NCBI GenBank assembly: GCA_027923505.1
Contig: BROI01000029.1
Span: 124,001-188,000, forward strand
Source: Mayamaea pseudoterrestris
Lineage: Eukaryota > Bacillariophyta > Bacillariophyceae > Sellaphorales > Sellaphoraceae
Direction of reading: 5' to 3'
DNA length: 64,000 bases
Made by a program: the position numbers and the translations under genes. Below the pieces are notes generated by a model. That model was given only the letters and a program-made list of their open reading frames with translations, did no database searches and was not told the origin of the DNA. This document shows positions 11,301 through 21,991 of this stretch, piece by piece (positions within the stretch are counted from its first letter, which is position 1; every line of letters starts with the position of its first letter).

Positions 11301-13500
11301 ATGTTGGACTTCGGTCGTCATTTGGGTGTATACATGGCTGCTGTTGGGTTTGAATGTCAAGGATCTGAGGAGATTGGTGACAAGTTGTCACCAAAATTAT
11401 TGATCCCTGAGACACCAGCAGGATACCATCTTGTAGCGAGCCTGAATAATATTTGGATTGTGTATTTGGGTGTATACATGGCTGCGTAGGGGTATTTGAA
11501 TGTCAAGGATCTAGTGAGACTGGTGACAAGTTGTCACCAAATACATTGCATCCCCCGGAGCACACAGCCAGGATACCATCTTGTAGCGCAGCCAAATAAT
11601 GTTGGACCATTCTGGTGTCATCGGGTGTATACATGTCAAGTTGTAGGGTGTTTGAATGTCAAGGTGGGCGAGAGGTGACAAGTTGTCACCAAATACATTG
11701 TAGTCCCTGAGACACCAGCCAGGCTTACCATCTTGTAGCACAGCTAAAAATGATGTTGGCATGGTTATTTGGTGTTACATGGCTGTTGTAGGGTATTGAA
11801 TGTCAAGGATCGTTGGCTGAGACTGGTGACAAGTAGTCACCAAATACATTGCAGTCCCCTAGACACCAAGGACCATCTTTACGCAGCTAAAAAATGTTGG
11901 CGCCATTGTCATTTGGGTGTATACATGGTCTGTGTAGGGGATTTGAATGTCATGGCATCTGCGGGATGAGACTGGTGACAAGTTGTCACCAAATACATTG
12001 CAGTCCCCTGAGACACCAGCCAGGCATACCATCTTGTAGCGCGCCAAAAAATGATGTTGGCACGATTCTGGTGTCATTTGGGTGTATACATGGCTGCTGT
12101 AGGGGCCTTTGAATGTCAAGGCATCCATGGCTGAGACTGGTACAAGTGTCACAAATTCTGAGACAAGAGGCTTACATTGTCGCGCAGAATAATGATGTTG
12201 GCACCACTCTGGTGTTGGGTGTATATCTGCTGTGGGGCTTGAAAATGTCAAGGCATCTGGGCTGAGACGGGTGACAAGTTGTCACCAAATACATTTGCCA
12301 TCCCCTGATACACCAGCCAGGCATAGTACCCATCTTGTCGCAGCCAAATATATGTTGGACATTCTGGTGTCATTTGGGTGTATACATGGCTGCTGAAGGG
12401 GCATTTGAATGTCAAAGGCATCTAAGGCTGAGATGTGACAAGTTGTCACCAACATAATTGCCGCTCCTGAGACACCAGCCAGTATACCTATTCAGTCCCA
12501 ATAATGATGTTCTGTCTTTTGGGTGTTACATGGCTGCTGTTGGGCAATTGAATGACAAGTGCCACCAAAAATTGACCTCGGACAAGCAGGCTCTTGTAGT
12601 GCAGCCTAAAAAATGATGTTGGCGCCATTCTGGTGTTATTTGGGTGTATACATGGCCTGCTGCAGGGTGTTGAATGTCAAGGATCAATGGATGAGACTGG
12701 TGACAAGTTGTCACCAAATACAATGCAGTCCCCAGACACCAGCCAGGCATACCATCTGTAGCGCAGCTTCCAAATAATGATGCTGGCGCCATTCTGGTCT
12801 TTGGGTGCATACGGCTGCTGCGTTTGAATGTCAAGGATCTGCGGATGAGCTGGGTGACAAGTTGTCACCAAATACATTGAGTCCCCTGAGACACAAGCCA
12901 GGCATACCATCTTGTATCGCGGCCTAAATAATGATGTTGGCACCATTCTGATGCTCTCTGGGTGTATACATGGCTGCTGTAGGGATTTGAATGTCATGCC
13001 ATCTGCGAGCGGAGATTGGTGGACGTTGTCACAACAATTAGTCCCTGGAGACATCGGCCAGGCATACCATCTTGTAGCGCAGCCTGAATAATGAGGTTGG
13101 CACCATCTCTGTCATTTGGGTGTATAAGCATGGCTGCTGTAGATTTGAATGTAAGATCTTGGCTGAGACTGGTGACAAGTTGTCACCAAATACATTGCCG
13201 CTCCCTGAGACACCAGCCAGGCATACCATCTTAGCACAGCCTAAATACGATGTTGACACCATTCTGGTGTTATTTGGGTGTGTATACATGGCCTGCTGTA
13301 GGGGCATTTGAATGTCAAGGCATCTATGGCTGGAGACTGGTGACAAGTTGTCACCAAATACATTGCCATCCCTGGAGACACCAGCCAGGCATACCATCTT
13401 GTAGCGCAGCCTAAATAATGATGTTGGTTTGTCTTTGGGTGTCAAGGATTCATGGGCTGAGACTGGTGACAAATCATCACTTAATACATTGCCGTCCCCT
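8301..13500. repeat. Satellite block B, degenerate, shortened units
   Basis: Units are of the GTGTATACATGG subfamily but shortened. Successive copies of the palindrome between 10,196 and 11,376 are only about 128-157 bp apart, against 169 bp further right. The differences from the consensus are mainly losses of 1-6 bases spread along each unit, with few substitutions. The palindrome and the 'gtgtatacatgg' and 'ttgaatgtcaagg' boxes survive in most units. The switch from block A occurs at about 8,300. Confidence 0.85.
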
Positions 13501-16500
13501 GAGACAAAAGCCAGGCATACCATCTTGTAGCGCATCCCATATAATCATGTTGGCACCATTCTAGTGTACTTTGGGTGTATACATGGCCTGCTGTAGGGGC
13601 ATTTGGATGTCAAGGCATCTGCGGGCTGAGACTGATAACAAGTTGTCACCAAATACATTGCAGTCCCCTGAGACACCAGCCAGGCATACCATCTTGTAGC
13701 GCATCCCATATAATGATGTTGGCACCATTCTGGTGTCATTTGGGTGTATACATGGCCTGCTGTAGGGGCATTTGAATGTCAAAGCATCTGCAGGCTGAGA
13801 CTGGTGACAAGTTGTCACCAAATACATTGCCATCCCCTGAGACACCAGCCAGGCATATCATCTTGTAGCACAGCCTAAATCATGATGTTGGCACAAATCT
13901 GGTGTCATTTGGGTGTACACATGGCCTGCTGTAGGAGCATTTGAATGTCAAGGCATCTGCGGGCTGAGACTGGTGACAAGTTGTCACCAAATACATTGCC
14001 ATCCCCTGAGACACCAGCCAGGCATACCATCTTGTCGCACATCCTATTATGTCATTTGGGCGTGGGTGTTTGAATGGCAAGGCATCTGCGGGCTGAGACT
14101 GGTGACAAGTTGTCACCAAATACATTGCCGTCCCCTGAGACACCAGCCAGGCATACCATCTTGTAGCACAGCCTAAATAATGATGTTGGCACCATTCTGG
14201 TGTCATTTGGGTGTAATAATAATAATAACTCAATGATTTACTTTGTAGTAGTTAACTATCTACAAAGCAGCCAATGCGGCTTTATTGTCGCTGTCATTTG
14301 GGTGTATACATGGCCTGCTGTAGGGGTGTTTGAACGTCAAGGCATCTGTGGGCTGAGACTGGTGACAAGTTGTCACCAAATACATTGCAGTCCCCTGAGA
14401 CACCAGCCAGGCATACCATCCTGTAGCGCATCCCATATAATGATGTTGGCACCATTCTGGTGTCATTTGGGTGTATACATGGCCTGCTGTGGGGGCGTTC
14501 AAAAGTCAAGGCATCTGCGGGCCGAGACTGGTGACAAGTTGTCACCAAATACATTGCTGTCTCCTGAGACACCAGCCAGCATAACATCTTGTAGCGCCCA
14601 TTCCCTATAATGATGTTGGCACCATTCTGGTGTCATTTGGGTGTATACATGGCCTGCTGTAGGGGCATTTGAATGTCAAGGCATCTGCAGGCGGAGACTG
14701 GTGACAAGTTGTCACCAAATACATTGCCATCCCCTGAGACACCAGCCAGGCATACCATCTTGTAGCGCAGCCTAAATAATGATGTTGGCACCATTCTGGT
14801 GTCATTTGGGTGTATACATGGCCTGCTGTAGGGGCATTTGAATGTCAAGGCATCTGCGGGCTGAGACTGGTGACAAGTTGTCACCAAATACATTGCAGTC
14901 CCCTGAGACACCAGCCAGGCATACCATCTTGTAGCGCATCCCATATAATGATGTTGGCACCATTCTGGTGTCATTTGGGTGTATACATGGCCTGCTGTAG
15001 GGGCATTTGAATGTCAAGGCATCTCCAGGCTGAGACTGGTGACAAGTTGTCACCACATACATTGCTGTCTTTTGAGACACCAGCCAGGCATACCATCTTG
15101 TAGCACAGCCTAAATAATGATGTTGGCACCATTCTGGTGTCATAAAAACCAGAACTTTGGGTAGTATACAGCCTGCGTCAGGTGTATACATGGCCTGCTG
15201 TAGGGGTGTTTGAACGTCAAGGCATCTGTGGGCTGAGACTGGTGACAAGTTGTCACCAAATACATTGCAGTCCCCTGAGACACCAGCCAGGCATACCATC
15301 TTGTAGCGCATCCCTATATAATGATGTTGGCACCATTCTGGTGTCATTTGGGTGTATACATGGCCTGCTGTAGGGGCATTTGAATGTCAAGGCATCTGCA
15401 GGCTGAGACTGGTGACAAGTTGTCACCAAATACATTGCCGTCCCCTGAGACAAAAGCCAGGCATACCATCTTGTAGCGCATCCCATATAATGATGTTGGC
15501 ACCATTCTGGTGTCATTTGGGTGTATACATGGCCTGCTGTAGGGGCATTTGAATGTCAAGGCATCGGTGGGCTGAGACTGGTGACAAGTTGTCACCAAAT
15601 ACATTGCAGTCCCCTGAGACACCAGCCAGGCATACTATCCTGTAGCGCAGCCTAAATAATGATGTTGGTACCATTCTGGTGTCATTTGGGTGTATACATG
15701 GCCTGCTGTAGGGGCATTTGAATGTCAAGGCATCTGCGGGCTGAGACTGGTGACAAGTTGTCACCAAATACATTGCAGTCCCCTGAGACACCAGCCAGGC
15801 ATACCATCTTGTAGCGCATCCCATATAATGATGTTGGCACCATTCTGGTGTCATTTGGGTGTATACATGGCCTGCTGTAGGGGCATTTGAATGTCAAGGC
15901 ATCTGCGGGCTGAGACTGGTGACAAGTTGTCACCAAATACATTGCAGTCCCCTGAGACACCAGCCAGGCATACCATCTTGTAGCGCATCCCATATAATGA
16001 TGTTGGCACCATTCTGGTGTCATTTGGGTGTATACATGGCCTGCTGTAGGGGCATTTGAATGTCAAGGCATCTGCGGGCTGAGACTGGTGACAAGTTGTC
16101 ACCAAATACATTGCAGTCCCCTGAGACACCAGCCAGGCATACCATCTTGTAGCGCATCCCATATAATGATGTTGGCACCATTCTGGTGTCATTTGGGTGT
16201 ATACATGGCCTGCTGTAGGGGCATTTGAATGTCAAGGCATCTGCGGGCTGAGACTGGTGACAAGTTGTCACCAAATACATTGCAGTCCCCTGAGACACCA
16301 GCCAGGCATACCATCTTGTAGCGCAAAGCCTCAATAATGATTTTGGCACCATTCTGATGTCATTTGGGTGTATACATGGCCTGCTGTAGGGGCATTTGAA
16401 TGTCAAGGCATCTGCGGGCTGAGACTGGTGACAAGTTGTCACCAAATACATTGCTGTCCCCTGAGACACCAGCCAGGCATACCATCTTGTAGCGCATCCC

Positions 16501-19500
16501 ATATAATAATGTTGGCACCATTCTGGTGTCATTTGGGTGTATACATGGCCTGCTGTAGGGGTGTTTGAATGTCAAGGCATCTGCGGGCTGAGACTGGTGA
16601 CAAGTTGTCACCAAATACATTGCAGTCCCCTGAGACACCAGCCAGGCATACCATCTTGTAGCGCATCCCATATAATGATGTTGGCACCATTCTGGTGTCA
16701 TTTGGGTGTATACATGGCCTGCTGTAGGGGCATTTGAATGTCAAGGCATCTGCGGGCTGAGACTGGTGACAAGTTGTCACCAAATACATTGCAGTCCCCT
16801 GAGACACCAGCCTGTTATACCATCTTGTAGCGCATCCCATATAATGATGTTGGCACCATTCTGGTGTCATTTGGGTGTATACATGGCCTGCTGTAGGGGC
16901 ATTTGAATGTCAAGGCATCTCCAGGCTGAGACTGGTGACAAGTTGTCACCACATACATTGCTGTGTTTTGAGACACCAGCCAGGCATACCATCTTGTAGC
17001 GCATCCCATATCATGATGTTGGCACGATTCTGGTGTCATTTGGGTTTATACATGGCCTGCTGTAGGGGCATTTGAATGTCAAGGCATCTGCGGGCTGAGA
17101 CTGGTGACAAGTTGTCACCAAATACATTGCAGTCCCCTGAGACACCAGCCAGGCATACCATCTTGTAGCGCATCCCATATAATGATGTTGGCACCATTCT
17201 GGTGTCATTTGGGTGTATACATGGCCTGCTGTAGGGGCATTTGAATGTCAAGGCATCTGCGGGCTGAGACTGGTGACAAGTTGTCACCAAATACATTGCA
17301 GTCACCTGAGACACCATCCAGTTATACCATCTTGTAGCGCATCCCATATAATGATGTTGGCACCATTCTGGTGTCATTTGGGTGTATACATGTTCTGCTG
17401 TAGGGGTGTTTGAATGTCAAGGCATCTGCGGGCTGAGACTGGTGACAAGTTGTCACCAAATACATTGCCATCCCCTGAGACAAAAGCCAGGCATACCATC
17501 TTGTAGCGCATCCCATATAATGATGTTGGCACCATTCTGGTGTCATTTGGGTGTATACATGGCCTGCTGTAGGGGTGTTTGAATGTCAAGGCATCTGCGG
17601 GCTGAGACTGGTGACAAGTTGTCACCAAATACATTGCAGTCCCCTGAGACACCATCCAGGCATATTATCCTGTAGCGCATCCCATATAATAATGTTGGCA
17701 CCATTCTGGTGTCATTTGGGTGTATACATGGCCTGCTGTAGGGGCATTTGAATGTCAAGGCATCTCCAGGCTGAGACTGGTGACAAGTTGTCACCAAATA
17801 CATTGCTGTCCCCTGAGACACCAGCCAGGCATACCATCTTGTAGCGCATCCCATATCATGATGTTGGCACGATTCTGGTGTCATTTGGGTGTATACATGG
17901 CCTGCTGTAGGGGCATTTGAATGTCAAGGCATCTGCGGGCTGAGACTGGTGACAAGTTGTCACCAAATACATTGCCGTCCCCTGAGACACCAGCCAGGCA
18001 TACCATCTTGTAGTGTAGCCTCAATAATGATGTTGGCACCATTCTGGTGTCATTTGGGTGTATACATGGCCTGCTGTATGCGTGTTTGAATGCCAAGGCA
18101 TCTGCGGGCTGAGACTGGTGACAAATTGTCACCAAATACATTGCAGTCCCCTGAGACACCAGCCAGTTATACCGTCTTGTAGTGCATCCCATATAATGAT
18201 GTTGGCACCATTCTGGTGTCATTTGGGTGTATACATGGCCTGCTGTAGGGGCATTTGAATGTCAAGGCATCTGCGGGCCGAGACTGGTGACAAGTTGTCA
18301 CCAAATACATTGCCGTCCCCTGAGACAAAAGCCAGGCATACCATCTTGTAGCGTAGCCTGAATAATTATGTTGGCACCATTCTGGTGTCATTTGGGTGTA
18401 TACATGGCCTGCTGTAGGGGTGTTTGAATGTCAAGGCATCTGCGGGCCGAGACTGGTGACAAGTTGTCACCAAATACATTGCTGTCCCCGGAGACAAAAG
18501 CCAGGCATACCATCTTGTAGCGCATCCCATATAATGATGTTGGCACCATTCTGGTGTCATTTGGGTGTATACATGGCCTGCTGTAGGGGTGTTTGAATGT
18601 CAAGGCATCTGCGGGCCAAGACTGGTGACAAGTTGTCACCAAATACATTGCTGTCCCCGGAGACAAAAGCCAGGCACACCATCTTGTAGCGTAGCCTGAA
18701 TAATTATGTAGGCACCATTCTGGTGTCATTTGGGTGTATACATGGCCTGCTGTAGGGGCATTTGAATGTCAAGGCATCTGCGGGCTGAGACTGGTGACAA
18801 GTTGTCACTAAATACATTGCAGTCCCCTGAGACACCAGCCAGGCATACCATCTTGTAGCGCATCCCATATAATGATGTTGGCACCATTCTGGTGTCATTT
18901 GGGTGTATACATGGCCTGCTGTAGGGGTGTTTGAATGTCAAGGCATCTGCGGGCTGAGACTGGTGACAAGTTGTCACCAAATACATTGCCAACCACGGAG
19001 ACACCAGCCAGGCATACCATCTTGTAGCGCATCCCATATAATGATGTTGGCACCATTCTGGTGTCATTTGGGTGTATACATGGCCTGCTGTAGGGGCATT
19101 TGAATGTCAAGGCATCTGCGGGCTGAGACTGGTGACAAGTTGTCACCAAATACATTGCAGTCCCCTGAGACACCAGCCAGTTATACCATCTTGTAGTGCA
19201 TCCCATATAATGATGTTGGCACCATTCTGGTGTCATTTGGGTGTATACATGGCCTACTGTAGGAACATTTGAATGTCAAGGCATCTGCGGGCTGAGACTG
19301 GTGACAAGTTGTCACCAAATACATTGCAGTCCCCTGAGACACCAGCCAGGCATACCATCTTGTAGTGCATCCCATATAATGATGTTGGCCCCATTCTGGT
19401 GTCATTTGGGTGTATACATGGCCTGCTGTAGGGGTGTTTGAATGTCAAGGCATCTGCGGGCTGAGACTGGTGACAAGTTGTCACCAAATACATTGCAGTC

Positions 19501-20282
19501 CCCTGAGACACCAGCCAGGCATACCATCCTGTAGCGCAGCCTAAATAATGATGTTGGCACCATTCTGGTGTCATTTGGGTGTATACATGGCCTGCTGTAC
19601 GGGCATTTGAATGTCAAGGCATCTGCGGGCCAAGACTGGTGACAAGTTGTCACCATATACATTGCCGTCCCCTGAGACAAAAGCCAGGCATACCATCCTG
19701 TAGCGCTGCCTATATAATGATATTGGCACCATTCTGGTGTCATTTGGGTGTGTACATGGCCTGCTGTAGGGGTGTTTGAATTACAAGGCATCTGTGGGCT
19801 GAGACTGGTGACAAGTTGTCACCAAATACATTGCCGTCCCCCGAGACAAAAGCCAGGCATACCATCTTGTAGCGCATCCCATATAATGATGTTGGCACCA
19901 TTCTGGTGTCATTTGGGTGTATACATGGCCTGCTGTAGGGGCATTTGAATGTCAAGGCATCTGCGGGCTGAGACTGGTGACAAGTTGTCACCAAATACAT
20001 TGCCAACCCCGGAGACACCAGCCAGGCATACCATCTTGTAGCGCAGCCTAAATATTGATGTTGGCACCATTCTGGTATAATTTGGGTGTATACATGGCCT
20101 GCTGTAGGGGTGTTTGTATATCAAGACATCTGAAGGCTGAGACTGGTGACATGTTGTCAGCAGATACCATGCAGTCCCTGGAGACACCAGCCAGGCATGC
20201 CATTTTGTAGCGCATTCCATATCATGATGTTGGCACCGTTCTGGTGATATTTGGGTGTATACATGCCTGCTGTAGGGGTGAC
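13501..20282. repeat. Satellite block B, homogeneous 169-bp array
   Basis: About 40 head-to-tail units keep an exact 169-bp period for long stretches; identical landmarks fall at 15,690, 15,859, 16,028 and 16,197. Variants alternate at a few sites: 'gcatcccatataatgatg' versus 'gcagcctaaataatgatg', and 'ggggcatttgaatg' versus 'ggggtgtttgaatg'. The internal inverted repeats are TGGTGACAAGTTGTCACCA, CACCATTCTGGTG and GTATAC. Since 169 is not a multiple of three, the many 66- and 113-codon open frames are artefacts of repetition. The array ends in unique sequence after 'gctgtaggggtg' near 20,282. Confidence 0.95.
14215..14291. other. 77-bp non-satellite insertion with a palindrome
   Basis: A (taa)n tract is followed by a near-perfect palindrome at 14,241-14,267 (CTTTGTAG, then AGTTAACT, then CTACAAAG) and about 24 bp of unique sequence. 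The satellite motif 'tgtcatttgggtgt' lies directly on both sides (14,201-14,214 and 14,292-14,305). It resembles a tiny inserted hairpin element or a recombination scar. No coding content is seen. Confidence 0.6.
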
Positions 20283-20951
20283 TGTTAATTGTGGTAGGAT
20301 ATATCCAGACATGCTTCGCGACATTAATGGGTGTAACTTGGTGCGACATGCCATGCTTCTTAGCGTTCGTGCAGTCTACCGGTACGTACAGTACTCCAAT
20401 GACTCATAAAGTGACCGGTGGTTCTGCGAAATCATCTACTGGGCCAGTCAATTTACAAATTTATTAGTATACTGCGTCTGCTGAGCGCGCAAAAGTCTTT
20501 GCAGGCTTTGTGAAACCATTGATCCTACCACCTCCCCGCCCCGCGAATGTATTGGGTTGCTGAACATCATGGTTGCTGCTGGCTGGAAATGGTCAAAATT
20601 TCACACCCATGTCATGGCAGCATCATGAGCCAACAACCAGGCATTCCATCTTGTAATGAACACAGTTGCAACACCTAAATCTGGATTGGAATTTGAATCT
20701 TAGGCAGCTCATGTCCTACCGTGTTTAATCGGGACACTCTTTCATTGGTTGACCAAAAGATAAGCCCCGTATTTTTGAACGTGGACCGTTGGATCTTGAC
20801 ACCGAAGATCAACACCAATCGCCAATCTCGAGAAAGCCACTCCTCGCTGCCGCAATCCAAACATTCTCGACCAAGCGAACAAGTCCAACACAACTTGTAG
20901 CTTTCAAAGATCCTTATTCGCTTCATTTATCTCTTCCGACAACTTATTATC
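20283..20951. other. Satellite-to-gene boundary, no gene seen
   Basis: This is unique sequence between the array and the first cysteine-rich gene. A fragment near 20,630-20,656 ('ccaacaaccaggcattccatcttgta') resembles the satellite segment 'caccagccaggcataccatcttgta' and is probably a detached relic. The last 100 bp would be promoter and 5' UTR of the gene at 20,952. Confidence 0.5.
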
Positions 20952-21631
20952 ATGGGCAAGGGAGGACGCGACGACGCCATCGACGAGGGGAAGGTTATCC
21001 TCTGCTGCGCCTTGGGATGCTTCAACTTGGGGCTCTACAAAGCATTTGATGCGATTGGCTGCAGCGGCAAGGCAAGTTGAATGCTTGTTGAAGTGGGCTC
21101 GGTTTAAATGTGTTTATTTGGCTATTAGAGATTTACAGAGCAGATCTGTCTATCTGAGATTTGGAGCTTGGAATGACAGCGAACGCAAAGATTCGTCTTG
21201 GTGATGCGATCCATGTTCTTTCGTTACAGTGCTCCATTATATTAGTCTATTTCCTCAACTACAGTATTCTTCATAAACATTTGTCAGGCTGGTCTTTGTT
21301 GCGTCAACATGGAGTGCTGCTGCAAGGGTGGAGCTCCATACCTTTTTCCATTTGGTTGCCTCGGATTGAGGTGCGAGTGCGACGGCTGCTCATGCATCAA
21401 CGCTCAGGTACGTTACAATGTATAATAACGGTATTTGGTTGTTTGTACAAGTACGTTAATTCTGAAGCTTCCTGTTTTCACTGCTTTCAGTGCCACACTT
21501 GCTGCCTCGTTGGTTCGGCTGCCATTCCTTGCAACAAGGAGGTTCCTGTGGCTTTGGTCGTTCTTGGCTTGGATCTTTACCCCAAGATGGGCTGTTGCAA
21601 GAATCAGTTGGAGATGATGGTTCGCGAGTAA
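20952..21631 (+). CDS. Cysteine-rich small protein, paralogue A
   Basis: Three exons (20,952-21,071; 21,288-21,407; 21,491-21,631) encode 126 aa with about 20 cysteines, many as CC or CCC. The family signature is an N-terminal MGKGG, 'CCKGGAPYLFP' in the middle, and a conserved tail 'AAIPCN.EVPVALVVLGLDLYPK.GCC'. Intron 1 starts GCAAGT and ends CAG, a GC-AG intron; intron 2 is GT-AG. Exon 2 is continuous here but split by an extra intron in paralogues B and C. No signal peptide is seen. The short hydrophobic run 'PVALVVLGLDL' may touch a membrane. PLAC8-type proteins are also cysteine-rich, but I do not see a clear PLAC8 signature. Function is unknown. Confidence 0.8.
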
Positions 21632-21991
21632 TCATTGGGTAGAAATGATGGCAGTTTCGCTTCGAATTCAGTGTTGTGGACAGATGCATGGGTGGGTCAT
21701 ATGTAACGACAAGATCTATTTCGCATCTATTAGTATTGGCTGTTTTTATATATTTGCTATTGTTATATCATAGTATAGACACTAGTGCTACAAATTCCAG
21801 TTCATTCAATATTTTCCAACATTGATAAGTCATGGATTTGATATCGATTGTTGGCATGAGCAACCGAGCTAAATTTGTTCGAAAAACCGGTGCGACATTT
21901 TTCCGGCACGAAGCTGGAACATCGTCGAACAGTAACGTCACGACATCCAGCCCGCGACGCAAGCCAATGGCACCTTCATCATACACACAAA

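Noticed and set aside
6707-20282. Dozens of 60-180-codon open frames on both strands
   Set aside because: They are repetitions of the same peptide strings produced by a satellite whose 169-bp period shifts frame each unit. They have no domain, start context or independent conservation.
13501-20282. CRISPR-like array
   Set aside because: The whole 169-bp unit repeats without unique spacers, and the genome is eukaryotic; this is a satellite.
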